From Cymbidium sinense (lineage: Eukaryota; Streptophyta; Magnoliopsida; Asparagales; Orchidaceae): a stretch of DNA of 64,000 bases. The notes below the pieces were generated by a model that was not told where the DNA came from, searched no databases, and saw only the letters and a list, made by a program, of their open reading frames with translations. Shown in pieces: positions 11,160 to 22,945 of this stretch (position 1 is the first letter of the stretch; the number at the start of each line of letters is the position of its first letter). Where the stretch lies: the NCBI GenBank assembly GCA_021442155.1, contig JAKCPB010000368.1, positions 1 to 64,000 of the forward strand. Direction: 5' to 3'. The position numbers were made by a program, and so were the translations under genes.

Positions 11160-12510
11160 TATTCATTTAAATTACATCATCTTAACATCGTAATCAACAT
11201 TTTATGATTTGTGATGGTGCAAGCTATATATTATAATTTACTATAATATAATATATTGTCTAACATTACATCTCATTAGAATCACTTAACAGGAACAAAT
11301 AATAAAATTTTCTCAAGATATGAATAATGTTCATTTTGGATGTAAAATTCTTATTATTCTATTAGAAATGGTACAAAATGTCATAATTTTAGTGTTGCTT
11401 CTTGGTGTGTGCCATGAATTTTGCCAAATTCTTCCATCTCAACCATCAAAGTAACATTTTTATGAGTTTTGACCCAATGTATTATAACAAAAGTAAACAC
11501 ACTAAAATGTACAATAACAGTAACACACCACCACATTCATATATATGTGAAGTTATATTGTTATGTACATTTAATTTTAATCTTTCATATAATATATTAT
11601 CTTACATTACACCTTAAAATGAATCACTTTAAGCAAAAAAATTATAAAATTTGGTTGAAAAAAAATTTATTTTGGATGCAAAATTCCATTATTTTGATTA
11701 AATGACACACACACTACCAATGATGTTCCTAAAGCTTACCTTAAATTTGGCCAAATCCCATCATCTCAACCTATAAATCAATATTTTTATGAATTATACC
11801 GTACAAACTCTACATCTTACTATAACTAAAATATGCTAAACAATAAGTAGTAATACACAATATATGCTATAATGCATGATGCTACACTATGTTATGGAAT
11901 CTCATATTATAATACACTATAACATATTATATTAGATTATATTGCATTTAACATCATAAGGGATTGCTTAAGATAAAAATCATAAAATTACTCTAAATAA
12001 TAAAAAGTTATATATTTTAGTCGTATCACTTACATATTTTAAATTGAAATAATATATTATGATGTCATGCTCTACCTATTATGAATTTGGCTAAATTCCA
12101 CAATTTTAAAGTCTAAATCAACATTTTTATAAATAATGCTAGTGTAGGCTCATCTGCATGATTGTAAAATACTAAAAGAATTTAAAATGCATAGAACAAT
12201 ATATTATGATATATGATGCTATACTATGCTACAACATATAATATTTATTTTGAACATAAAATCTTACTTTTTAGACTACAAGTAGTGTAGCACACCTTTG
12301 GTACTACAACTTAATTCCCACTTTAAATTTAACAAATTTCATCATCTGATTTATTAAATTAATATTTTTATGATTTATATTAATATAGACTATAGGACCT
12401 ACCATAATATACTAAAACATTTCAAAACATCTTATAACATCCAAAAACACATCATTACATGCTCAAATATATGATGCTACATTATACTATAATATATGGA
12501 AATATAATAT
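11160..12510 (+). repeat. AT-rich satellite, five diverged units of about 240-340 bp
   Basis: Similar blocks containing AATCAACATTTTTATGA are found near 11,192, 11,450, 11,777, 12,117 and 12,356. They are joined with TTTGGCCAAATTC-like, ATTTTGGATGCAAAATTC and ATATAATATATTAT strings. Open frames at 11,402-11,705 are fortuitous. The last unit alone is present at 40,446-40,560 and 62,366-62,480. Confidence 0.6.
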
Positions 12511-12650
12511 GATTTAGGGTTAGGGTTTAGGGTATGCAAATCTCTAATAGTCAAGGGAAAGTCTCTTGAAGACATTTTCTTACTACTTGAACTATGTTAG
12601 GATTAGGTCATTCTTTAGTTCTACTCATGACATCTTTATTCAAGGTTTAG
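12511..12650 (+). repeat. Junction cassette between AT satellite and TTTAGGG array, copy 1
   Basis: A non-telomeric segment of about 115 bp with the strings CAAATCTCTAATAGTCAAGG, GTCTCTTGAAGACATTTTCTT and TAGGATTAGGTCATTC. It is bounded on both sides by TTTAGGG-like DNA. It recurs at 40,585-40,705 and 62,497-62,615 in the same context. Origin unknown. Confidence 0.7.
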
Positions 12651-12987
12651 GGTTTAGGGTTTAGGGTTAGGTTTAGGGTTAGTTTAGGGTTTAGGGTTTA
12701 GGGTTAGTTTAGGGCTTAGGGTTTAGGGTTTAAGTTTTGGGTTTAGGGTTTAGGGTTATAGGTTTTAGGGTTTGGGGTTTATGGTTTTAGAGTTTAAGAT
12801 TTAGGGTTTAAGGTTTAAGGTTTAGGTTTTTAGGATTTAGGGTTTAGGGTTTAGGGTTTAGGGTTTAAGGTTTAGGGTTTAAGGTTTAGGGTTTTGAGGT
12901 TTTAGGGTTTAGGGTTTAGGGTTTATGTTTTAAGTTTAGGGTTTAAGTTTTAGTTTAGGATTTAGGGTTTAGGGTTTAGGGTTTAGA
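12651..12987 (+). repeat. Interstitial telomere-type TTTAGGG array
   Basis: Mostly perfect and one-off variants of TTTAGGG (GTTTAGG, TTTAAGG, TTTTAGGG) read on the plus strand. It is the first array of the block and leads into GRP copy G1. Confidence 0.9.
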
Positions 12988-13440
12988 TTTTTTTAATAGA
13001 GAATAAATTCAGATTCAACATTTCTTCCTTTTGATTTGATCAACCGAGTAGCACCCCAAGTTTTCTAAGACACAAGCGATGACATAGATCAAAAATGAGC
13101 ACCCATAGAGCAAATAAAAATAACTAGATAAGTAGAATTATCATCGTAAAGGCATAGTTTAGAAGCGTAGATCGATCAATGTTCTTCAATTTCTCTAGTT
13201 CCCTCAGAACCACCATGCCTCTTGAGTAGCATGATCATGCCATCATATCCACGATCTCTCCCTCCACCACCATGGTAACCTCCATCCCTCCTCCCACTCC
13301 ATAACCACTGCCCTTTCTATTCACCTCCATCCACTAGCACCTCTAGATTCCCCACCACCACTTTGTGATCGCCACCCCTTCTTCCCCCAGATCTAGCCTA
13401 TGGTTGGCGGTTTATTCACGCCATCAGGTTCGCCCATTCT
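12988..13440 (-). pseudogene. Glycine-rich RNA-binding protein 3' fragment, copy G1
   Basis: Minus strand. The left edge is a T7 run (12,988-12,994), read as a short A tail on the minus strand. Then comes a 3'UTR shared by all copies (TCAACATTTCTTC..., CAAGCGATGACATAGAT, a CTAGATAAG string). The coding remnant is rich in Gly codons, and the right edge CGCCCATTCT joins directly to TAGGGTTTAGGG. Plant GRPs have an N-terminal RRM and a Gly-rich tail and act as RNA chaperones; only the last RRM strand and the tail are kept. This copy has lost its frame in several places and has the TGG-to-TAG stop near the C terminus. Confidence 0.75.
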
Positions 13441-14597
13441 TAGGGTTTAGGGTTAGTATAGGGTTTATGGTTTAGCATTAAGTGTTTGGGCTTTAGGGTT
13501 TAGGGTTGCAGGTTTTAAGGTTTAGGGTTTAGGGTTGCAAGTTTTAGGATTTAGGGTTTATGCTTTTAAGGTTTAGGGGTTAGGGTTTATGGTTTTAGGA
13601 TTTAGGGTTTAACGTTAATGGTTTTAGGGTTTAAGGTTGTAGCTTTAGGGTTGTAGGTTTAGGGTTTAGGATTTAGGGTTAGTTTTAGGGTTTAGGGTTT
13701 ATGATTTAGGGTTTAAAAAAAAAAAAGTGATAGATTTTAGTTTATTTAGTTTATTTTTTATTTATTTGAGTTTCTTTTATTTTTTATTTTTATTTTGGTT
13801 TATTTTTTTATTTAGTTTGGTTTATTTATTTTAGGTTTATTTATTTTATTTTAGTTTTTTTAAGGCTTAGTTTATTTTTTGTTGAGTTTTTTTTTTTAGG
13901 TTTAGGTTTCAATTTTTATTTTTAGGTTTAGGTTGAGGTTATTATTTTATTTTTATAGGATTAGGTTTTAGGTTTTTATTTTAGGTTTATTTATAGGTTT
14001 TATTTTTTAGTTTAGGTTTAGGTTTATTTTTAGTTTATTTTATTTTATTTTGTTTAGGTTTAGGTTTAGGTTTAGTTTATTTTAGGTTAAGGTTTATGTT
14101 TTATTTATTTTAATTTAGTTTTGTTTATTTTTGTTTTGGTTTTGTTTTGCTTATATTATTTTTATTTTTGGTTTAGGTTTTATTTTTTACTTTTTTTATG
14201 TTTATTTATTAGGTTTAGGTTTTTATTAATTGTTGTTTTATTTTATTTTAGGTTTAGTTTTATTTAATTTAAGCTTTTTATTTTTTTTAGTTTAGTTTAG
14301 GTTTTTATTTATTTTATTTTAGTTTAGTTTTGATTTTTTATTTTATTTTATTTTTAGGTTTAAGTTTTAGTTTATGTTTTTGTTTTATTTTGGTTTAGGT
14401 TTTTTTATTTATTTTATTTTTAGATTTTATTTAGTTTAGGTTTAGGTTTTTAGCACTTTATTATTTAAGGTTTAGGGTTTAGCGTTTGTTTAAGGTTTAG
14501 GTTTTAGGGTTTAGGGTTTAGGGTTTGGGGTTTAGGATTTAGGTTTTAGGGTTAAGATTTAAGTTTTAGTTTAAGGTTTAGGGTTTAGGGTTTAAGG
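13441..14597 (+). repeat. TTTAGGG array, T-rich module, TTTAGGG array (G1-G2 spacer)
   Basis: 13,441-13,715 is degenerate TTTAGGG and contains the box TTTATGCTTTTA at about 13,560. 13,716-14,460 is a T-rich, C-poor module of TTTATTT/TTTAGG words that opens with an A run (a degenerate form of the AAATTAAGTAAAC anchor). 14,460-14,597 returns to TTTAGGG. No gene. Confidence 0.85.
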
Positions 14598-15060
14598 TTT
14601 TTTTTAACAGAGAACATATTCATATTCAACATTTCTTCTTTTCGATTTCATCGATCAAGTAGCACCCCAATTTTTCTAAGACATAAGCGATGACATAGAT
14701 AAAAAATGAGCATCCATAGAACAAATCAAAAACCCTAGATAAGTTGAACTATCTCTACTGTAAAGATAAAGTTCCATAAGCAACAAATTAGATCGATCGT
14801 TCTTTAATTTGTTCGATTTTCATCAGAACCAACCCTGCCTCTCGAGTAGTGGGATCCATCATCATACCCTCAATCTCTCCCTCCACCACCACCATGACTG
14901 TAACCTCCATTGTTCCTCCACCTAGCCACCACTTCTTTCCCACCTCCATATCCCAGACCTCTAGATCCTCCACGATAATTGTCTCCTCCACCATCGCCTC
15001 CACCCAGACTGGGCGAGCCTGGTTGGGTGATGTTCACGCCATCAGGTTCTCGATTCTAAT
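14598..15060 (-). pseudogene. Glycine-rich RNA-binding protein 3' fragment, copy G2
   Basis: Starts with T8 at 14,598-14,605. The shared 3'UTR follows, then the Gly-rich tail and a remnant of the last RRM strand with the NQA.S equivalent at about 15,005-15,030. The right edge is altered (CTCGATTCTAATAGTTTAGGG). Open frames on both strands here (14,788-15,003 minus, 14,849-15,067 plus) result from biased GGN codons and are not the GRP frame. It lies 1.61 kb from G1, one unit of the higher-order repeat. Confidence 0.75.
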
Positions 15061-18000
15061 AGTTTAGGGTTAGTTTAGGGTTTAAGGTTTTCTTTATATT
15101 AGGTTTAGGTTTAGGTTTAGGGTTTAGGTTTAGGGTTTTAGGGTTTAGGGTTTTAGGGTTTGATTTTAGGCTTAGGGTTTAGGGTTTCTAGGTTAGGCTT
15201 TAGGGTTTAGGTTTTTAGGGTTTAGGGCATAGGGTTTAGGGTTGTAGGTTTAGGGTTGTAGGTTTAAGGTTTAGGGTTTAGTGTTAGTTTTAGGGTTTAG
15301 GGTTTAGGATTTAGGATTTAGGGGTTTTTTTAAAAAAATTAAGTAAATAAGTAGGTTTAGGTTAATTTAGAGTATTTAGTTCATTTTTTATTTATTTTAG
15401 TTTATTTTATTTTTTATTTTTATTTAGGTTTATTTTTAATTTTTCTTTAGTTTAGTTTATTTATTTTAGATTAATTTATTTCAGTTTAGGTTTTTTTATT
15501 TTATTTTATTTTTTTATGTTTAGGGTTTTTTTTAGTTGAGTTATACTTTTATTTTATTTTTAAGGTTTAGGTTTTATTTTTTATTTTTATGTTCAGGTTT
15601 AGAATTTTATTTTATTTTCTTAAGCTTAGGGTTTAGGTTTTTTTAGGTTTTGCTTTTTAGTTCAGCTTTAGGTTTATTTTTAGTTTATTTTATTTTATTT
15701 AGTTTAGGTTTAGGTTCATGATTAGTTTATTTTAAGTTTAGGTTTAAGTTTTCTTTATTTTAGTTTAGTTTATCTTAGTTTTGATTTAAGGTTTATTTTA
15801 TTTTATTTATTTTAATTTTATTTTAGGTTTAGGTTTTTTCTTTTAGTTTAAGGTTTATGTTTTATTTTTTATTTATTTTATACTTTAATTTTTAGGTTTA
15901 TTTTTTAGGTTTAGGTTTTTATTTATTTTTTATTTTATTTTATTTTAGTTTTATTTAATATTTTTATGTTTAGTTTTTATTTTATTTAGGTTTTTTATTC
16001 TTATGTTTATTTTATTTTTTTTAATTTAGTTTAAGTTTTTATTTATTTTATTTTTGCTTCTTTTTATTTTATGTTTTATTTTATTTTTTGGTTTAGGTTT
16101 AAGTTTTAGTTTAGGTTTTAATTTATTTATTTTATTTAGGTTTATGATTTTTTATTTATTTGATTATTAAGTTTTATTTAGTTTAGGTCTAGCTTTTAAA
16201 GTTTTAAGGGTTTAGGGTTTAGAGTTTAAGGTTTATGGTTTTAGGTTTTACAGTTTTAGGGTTAGGATTTAGTGTTTAGGGTTTAGGCTTTATGGTTTAA
16301 GATTTTGAGGATTTAGGGTTTGGGGTTTAGGGTTTAGGTTTTAGAGTTTAATGTTTAGGGTTAGCTTAGGGTTTAGGGTTAGTTTGGGGTTTAGGGTTAG
16401 GGTTTAGGGTTTAGGGTTTAGGGTTTTGGTTAATTTAGGGTCTAGTGTTTTTTAGGGTTTAGGGTAAAGTGTTTAGTGTTTAGGGTTTGGGGTTGTAGGT
16501 TTAGGTCTTAGGGTTAGTTTTAGGGTTTAGGGTTTAGGGTTTATGATTTAGTGTTTAGGGTTTAGGGATTAGGGTTTTTTTTTAAAAAATTAAGTAAACT
16601 AGTAGGTTTAGGTTTATTTTGTTTATTATTTATTTTATTATTTATTAATTTTCTTTTTTTATTTTTATTTATGTTTATTTTTTATTTTTATTTAGTTTAG
16701 TTTATTTATTTTTATATAAGTTTTTTATTTTAGTTTATTTTTTAGGTTTAGTTTTAAGTTTATGTTTAATTTTCAATTTTGTTTTATATTTTAGGTTTAG
16801 GTTTTTACTTTATTTTTTTAGGTTTAGGTTTTATGTTTTTATTTTAGGTTTATTTTAAGGTTTTATTTTTTAATTTAGGTTTATGTTTACTTTTAGTTTT
16901 TTTATTTAATTTAGTTTAGGGTCTAGGTTTAGTTTATTTTAGGTTCAAGTTTTATTTATTTTAGTTTCACTTATCTTAGTTTAGGTTTAAACATATTTTA
17001 TTTTATTTATTTTTGGTTTAGTTTTTTTTATTAGTTTAGGGTTTAGGGTTTAGGTTTAGGGTTTAGGGTTTAGGGTTTAGGGTTTAGGGTTTAGGTTTTA
17101 GGGTTTAGGGTTTAGGGATTAGAGTTTTTAGGGTTTAGGGCTTAGGGTTTAGAATTTAGGGTTTAGGCTTTAAGGTTTAGGGTTTAGGGTTATTTTTCTT
17201 TAGAGTTTAGGGTTTAGGTTAATTTAGTTTAATTTTTATTTATTTTAGCTTTTTTTATTTTTTATTTATTTAGGTTTTTTTTATTTTTATTTAGTTTAGT
17301 TTGTTTACTCTAGGTTTATTTATTTTAGTTTATTTTTTAGGAATAGGTTTAGGTTTAGGTTTATTTTTTAGTAGAATTTATTTTTATTTTATTTTTTAGG
17401 TTTAGGTTTTATTTTTTATCTTTTTAGGTTTAGGTTTATGTGTTTTATTTTTTAATTTTTAGGTTTTTAATTTAGGTTTATTTTTAGGTTTTATTTATTA
17501 GTTTAGGTTTAGGTTTATTTTTAGTTTATTTTATTTTGTTTAGTTTAGGTTTAGGATTTGGTTTAGTTTATTTTCGGTTTAGGTTTAGGTTTATTTTATC
17601 TATTTTATTTTATTTTGGTTTTAGGTTTAGGTTTTTTTAGTTTAGGGATTAGGTTTTATTTTTAGTATATTTTTAGGTTTATTTTTTTAGGTTTAGATTT
17701 TTATTTAGTTTTTATTTTATTTTATTTTAGGTTTTTTATTTTTATTTTACATTTAGTTTTTTCTTTTTTCTAGGTTTTTATTGTTAGTTTATTTTTTATT
17801 TAGTTTAGGTTTTTATTTATTTTATTTTAGTTTATTTTTATTTTTTATTTTTTATTTTTTATTTTATTTTTAGGTTTAGGTTTAGGTTTTAGTTTAGTTT
17901 TTATTTTATTTTATTTAGCTTTAGGTTTTTTATTTATATATTAAGTTTTAGTTTAATTTTAGGTTTTTAAGTTTTAGGGTTTAGGGTTTAGGGTTTAGGG

Positions 18001-18803
18001 TTTAGTGATTAGGCTTTAGGGTTTAGGGTTTTGAGGGTTTAGGGTTTAGGGTTAGGTTGGGGTTTAGGGTTAGTTTAGGTTTAGGGTTTAAGGCATTTAA
18101 GGTTTAGGGTTAGGGTTTAGGGTTTAGGGTTTAGGGTTTAGGGGGTTTAGGGTTTAGGGTTTTAGGGTTTAGGGTTTAGGTTAGTTTTAGGGTTTAAAGT
18201 TTAGGGTTTAGGGTTTAGGATTTTATTTTAGTTTGGGTTTAGGGTTAGGTTTTTTTTAAATTTTAAGTTTATTTAGTTTATTTTTTAATTTTTTTATTTA
18301 TTTTATTTTTTATTATTATTTAGGTTTATTTTTTATTTTATTTGGTTTAGTTTATTTATTTTAGTTTAGGTTTTTTAATTTAGTTTTTTTTAGGTTTAGG
18401 TTTAGGTTTATGTTTATGCTTATTTTTTAGTTTAGTTTTATTTCTATTTTATTTTTTAGGCTTAGGTTTTAATTTTATTTTTAGGTTTAGGTTTTTTATT
18501 ATTTTTTTAGGTTTAGGTTTGAGGTTTTATTTTAGGTTTATTTTTAAGTTTTATTTTTTAATTTAGGTTTAGGTTTATTTTTAGTTTATTTTATTTTATA
18601 TAGTTTATGGTTTACTTTTAGGTTTAGGATTTTTTTTTATTATAGTTTAGTTTTTTTTAGTTTAGTTTTAGGCTTATTTTATTTTATTTATTTTAGGTTT
18701 AAGTTTTTTTTTAGTTTAGGGTTTAGGGTTTAGGGTTTTAGGGTTTAGGGTTTAGGTTGTAGGTCTAGGGTACATGTTTTAATTTAGGATTAAGGGTTTT
18801 TGG
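15061..18803 (+). repeat. Alternating TTTAGGG arrays and T-rich modules (G2-G3 spacer)
   Basis: TTTAGGG runs occur at 15,061-15,336, 16,206-16,580, 17,037-17,220, 17,971-18,255 and 18,716-18,803. T-rich modules occur at 15,337-16,205 and 16,581-17,036, both opening with AAATTAAGTAAA, and at 17,221-17,970 and 18,256-18,715. The modules align with each other by word order rather than being random T-rich DNA. No gene. Confidence 0.85.
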
Positions 18804-19289
18804 TTTGTTTTAATAGATAACAAATTCATATTCGACATTTCTTCTTTTCGATTTCATCAACCAAGTAACTCATAAATTTTTCTAAGACACAAGCGATGAC
18901 ATAGATAAAAAAATAAGCACGTATAAAGCAAATCAAAAAATCTAGATAACTTTAACTATCGCTACTGTAAAGACATAGTTCCATAAGCAGCAGATCAGAT
19001 CGATCGTTCTTCTGTTTCTCTAGTTCCCATCAGAACCACCTAGGCCTCTTGGGTAGCGAGATCCACCATCATATCTCAGATCTCTCCCTTCACCACCACC
19101 ACGATTGTAACCTCTGTCACTCCTCCCGCCTCCATAACCACCACTACCCTGACCACCACCTACAGTCCCAATCACCCTTTGCGATAAGCTTTGTTTCCTC
19201 GTCTTGCCTCGACCTTCACCTCCACCACTAGATCTAGACTGAGCTTGGTTGATGGTGATGTTTCTACCATCAAGGTTCTACTCATTCTT
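18804..19289 (-). pseudogene. Glycine-rich RNA-binding protein 3' fragment, copy G3
   Basis: Left edge GTTTGTTTTAATAG; the shared 3'UTR contains CAAGCGATGACATAGAT and CAGATCAGATCGATCG. The coding remnant reads Gly/Tyr/Arg-rich on the minus strand and reaches the NLDG-NITIN-QAQS region at 19,235-19,275. The right edge is CTCATTCTTAGTGTTTAGG. The TGG codon of the C-terminal GNWRN is TAG here (near 19,020). The left flank TAGGTCTAGGGT and the right flank with ATTTATTTAGTTAC are shared with G4-G6, defining a subfamily. Pseudogene, no start codon. Confidence 0.8.
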
Positions 19290-20365
19290 AGTGTTTAGGT
19301 TTACAGGTTTTAGGGTTCATGTTTATTTTTAAATTTATTTAGTTACATTAAGTTTATGTTTAGGGGTTGGGGTTTAGGGTTAGGGTTTATGGTTTAGGGT
19401 TTAGGGTTTAGAGTTTAGGGTTTTAGGGTTTATGCTTTCAAGCTTTAGGGTTGAGGGTTTTAGGGTTTGGAGTTTTAGGATTTAGGGTTTAAGGTTAGGG
19501 TTTAAGGTTTAGGATTTAGTGTTTAGGCATTATGGTTTAGGGTTTTGAGGGTTTAGGGTTTTGGGTTAGTTTAGGGTTAATGGATTAGGATTTAGGGTTT
19601 ATGTTGTTTTGGGAGGTTTAGGGTTTAAGTTAGGGTTAGGTTTAGGTTTAGGGTTTAAGGTTTAGAGTTAAGGTTTAGGGCTTAGGTTTTAGGGTTTAGG
19701 GGTTTAGGGTTTAGGGTTTAACAATTTTAGGGTTTAGGTTTAACATTTTTGTTTCTTTTAGAGTTTTAAAATTAATTAAACTAGTAGGTTTCAGTTTATT
19801 TAGTTTATTTTTAGTTAGTTTAGCATATTTATTTTAGGTTTATTTATTTTAGTTTATTTTTTTATTTTATTTTATTTTTTAGGTTTAGGTTTAGGTTTAT
19901 GCTTATTTTTTAGTTTAGTTTTATTTTTATTTTATTTTTAAGTTTAGGTTGTATTTATTATTTTTAGGTCTTGGATTAAGTTTTTATTTTATTTTTTTAG
20001 GTTTAGGTTTTAGGTTTATTTTTTGGTTTTATTTTTTAATTTAGATTTAGGTTTATGTTTAGTTTATTTTATTTTATTTAGTTTAGGGTTTAGGATTTGT
20101 TTAATTTAGTTTTAGGTTTAAGTTTTATTTATTTTAGTTTATTTTATTTTAGTTTAGGTTTAGGCTTATTATATGTTGTTTATTTTAGGTTTAAGTGTTT
20201 TTTTAGTTTAGTGTTTCGGGTTTAGGGAGGGTTTGGTGTTTTAGGGTTTAGGGTTTAGGGTTTTAGGGTTTAGGGTTTAGGGTTTAGGGTTTAGGGTCTA
20301 GGGTTTTTAGGGTTTAGGTTGAAGGTCTAAGGTTCATGTTTTAGTTTAGGGTTAAGGGTTTTTGG
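19290..20365 (+). repeat. TTTAGGG arrays and T-rich module (G3-G4 spacer)
   Basis: TTTAGGG runs at 19,290-19,770 and 20,211-20,365 flank a T-rich module (19,771-20,210) opening with AAATTAATTAAACTAGTAGG. The box TTTATGCTTTCA occurs near 19,430. With G3 this makes one 1,562-bp repeat unit. Confidence 0.85.
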
Positions 20366-20856
20366 TTTTTTTTAATAGAGAACAAATTCAGATTCAATAT
20401 TTCTTCTTTTTGATTTCATCAACCATGTAACACACCAAGTTTTCTAACTCACAAGCTACAACATTGTAAAAAAATGAGCATGCATAGAGCAATTCAAAAA
20501 CCCTAGATAACTAGAACCATCTCTATTAGAAAGATAGAGTCCCATAAGCAGCAGATCGGATCGACCATTCTTCTGTTTATCCAATTCCCATCAGAACCAC
20601 CCCAACCTCTCGAGTAGCGGGATCTACCATCATATCGCCGATCTCTCCTTCCATGACTACCATGGTTGTAACCTCTGTCACTCTTCCCGCCTCCAAAACC
20701 ACCACTTCTCCAACCACCACCTCCACATGCTCCAGCACCTACAGATCCCCAACCACCACTATAACAACCACCGCCTTTGTATTTTCCTCCACCACTAGAT
20801 CTAGACTGAGCCTGGTTGACAGTGATGTTCTTGTCTTCATGGTTCTGCCCATTCTT
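20366..20856 (-). pseudogene. Glycine-rich RNA-binding protein 3' fragment, copy G4
   Basis: T8 edge at 20,366-20,373, shared 3'UTR, Gly-rich tail, QAQSR equivalent at about 20,800-20,815 and the clean right edge CTGCCCATTCTTAGGG. In the GRP frame the C terminus still has Trp (DGNW), unlike most other copies, so it keeps an older state at that codon. It has no RRM core and no start codon. The left flank is very similar to G3. Confidence 0.85.
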
Positions 20857-22882
20857 AGGGTTTAAGTTTATTAGGTTTTAGGGTTTAAGTTTAATTTTTA
20901 ATCTATTTAATTACTTCAGGTTTAGGTTTAGGGTTTAGGGTTTAGGGTTATGGTTTAGGGTTTAAGGTTTAGGGTTTAGAGTTTAGGGTTTTAGGGTTTA
21001 TGCTTTTAGGGTTAGGGTTAGGTTAGTTTAGTTTAGGTTTAGGGTTTAGGTTTTATAGTTTAGGATTTTAGGTTTAGGTTTTTAGGGTTTAGGGTTTAAG
21101 TTTAGTGTTTTTTAGTTTAGGGTTTTGAGGGTTTAGGTTTAGTTTAGAGTTTAGGGTTTTGGCTTTAGGGTTTAGAGTTAGTTTAGTGTTAATTTAGGGT
21201 TTAGGGTTTAGGTTTAGGGTTTAGGGTTTTAGGGTTAGGTTTAGGGTTTAGGGTTTGTTTTAGTGTTTAGGGTTTTTTTTAAATTAAGTAATGGGTAGGT
21301 TTAGGTTTATTTAGTTAATTTTTATTCAATTTAGTTTATTTATTTTAGGTTTATTTATTTTAGTTTATGTTTTTTATTTTAGTTTATTTTTTAGGTTTAG
21401 GATTAGGTTTATGCTTATTTTTTCTTTTAGTTTTATTTTTATTTTATTTTTTAGGTTTAGGATTTATTTTCAATTTTTAGGTCTAAGCTTTTATTATATT
21501 TTTTGATTAGGTTTAGGTTTTATTTTAGCTTTTATATTTTTAGTTTAGGTTTAGGTTTATTTTTAGTTTATTATATTTTATTTAGTTTAGGGTTGAGGTT
21601 TAGTTTATTTTAGGTTTAGGTTTTATTTATTTTAGTTTAGTTTATTTTAGTTTAGGTTTAGGTTTATTTTATTTTGTTTATTTTAGGTTTAGGTTTTTCT
21701 TAGTTTAGGGTTTAGGTTTTATTATTTATTTATTTTTAGATTTTATTTTTAGGCTTATTTTTCAGGTTTAGGTTTTTATTTAGTTTTTATTTTATTTTAT
21801 TTTTGGTTTATTTTATTTCAAATTTACATTTTATTTTTATTTTATTTATGTTTTTTATTTTTTAGGTTTATTTTATAATTTTAGTTTAGTTTAGGTTTTT
21901 ATTTATTTTATTTTAGTTTAGTTTATATTTTTTATTTTATTTTATTTTTTACATTTAGATTTAGGTTTAGGTTTTAGTTTATGTTTTTATTTAATTTAAT
22001 TTTTTAATTTTATTGAGGTTTAGGTTTTTTATATTTATTTTATTTTCAGGTTATTTAATTTAGGTTTACATTTTAAGATTTTAGGGTTTAGGGTTTACGA
22101 TTTAGGGTTTGGGGTTTAGGGTTTAGGGTTTAGGGTTGTAAGTTTTAGGGTTTAGGGTTTAGGTTTTAGGGTTTAAGGTTTAGGGTTTAGGGTTAGTTTT
22201 GGGATTTAGGGTTTAGGGTTAAGATTTTATTTATTTATTTATTTATTATTTGTTTTCAAATTAAGTAAACTCGTAGGTTTAAATTTATTTAGTTTATTTT
22301 CTTATTTATTTTAGTTTATTTTATATTTTATTTTTATTTAGGTTTATTTTTATTTTTATTTAGTTTAGTTTATTTATTTTAGGTTTATTTATTTTAGTTT
22401 AGGTTATTTCTTTTATTTTTTTTTAGGTTTATGTTTACGTTTAGGTTTGTTTCTTAGTTTAGTTTTATTTTAATTTTGCTTTTTTAGGTTTAGGTTTTAT
22501 TTCTTATTTTTAGGTTTAGGTTTAGATTTTAATTTTATTTTTTTAGGTTTAGGTTTTAGATTTTTATTTTTGATTTATTTTTTAGTTAATGTTTAAGTTA
22601 ATTTTTACTATATTTTATTTTATTTATGGTTTAAGTTTAGGTTTAGGTTTAGTTTATTTTAGGTTTAAGTTTAGGTTTTATTTATTTTAGTTTAGGTTTA
22701 GGCTTATTTTATTTTTATTTTAGGTTTAGGTTTTTTTTGTTTGTTTAGGGTTTAGGTTTTATTTTTTATTTATTTTAAGGTTTTTATTTTAGGTTTATTT
22801 TTTAGGTTTAAGTTTTTATTTAGTTTTTATTTTATTTTATTTAGGTTTATTTTATTTTTAGGTTTAGTTTTAATTTTATTTA
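20857..22882 (+). repeat. TTTAGGG arrays and two T-rich modules upstream of the LINE
   Basis: Degenerate TTTAGGG at 20,857-21,270 (with TTTATGCTTTTAGGG near 21,000) and 22,081-22,230. T-rich modules at 21,271-22,080 and 22,231-22,882 open with AAATTAAGTAA. In 21,541-21,720 there is a single C in 180 bases. No gene. Confidence 0.85.
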
Positions 22883-22945
22883 TGCAAAACTTGTCAATTA
22901 ATAATGACATGAATCCTTTAAAATAGCTAAGGCCCCCAGTTTAAT

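Noticed and set aside
11402..11705. Two overlapping frames in AT-rich DNA
   Set aside because: They lie in the AT satellite and are not kept in other units.
14788..15067. Overlapping open frames on both strands (Met/Val/Glu-rich minus, Ser/Thr/Pro-rich plus), and similar pairs at 19,049, 20,653, 26,592, 35,295-35,634, 37,325, 44,219 and 62,961-63,273
   Set aside because: They are off-frame or antisense readings of the GGN-rich GRP tail. The true frame, judged by NLDG-NIT-QAQSR and RYS-DGN motifs, is interrupted by stops.
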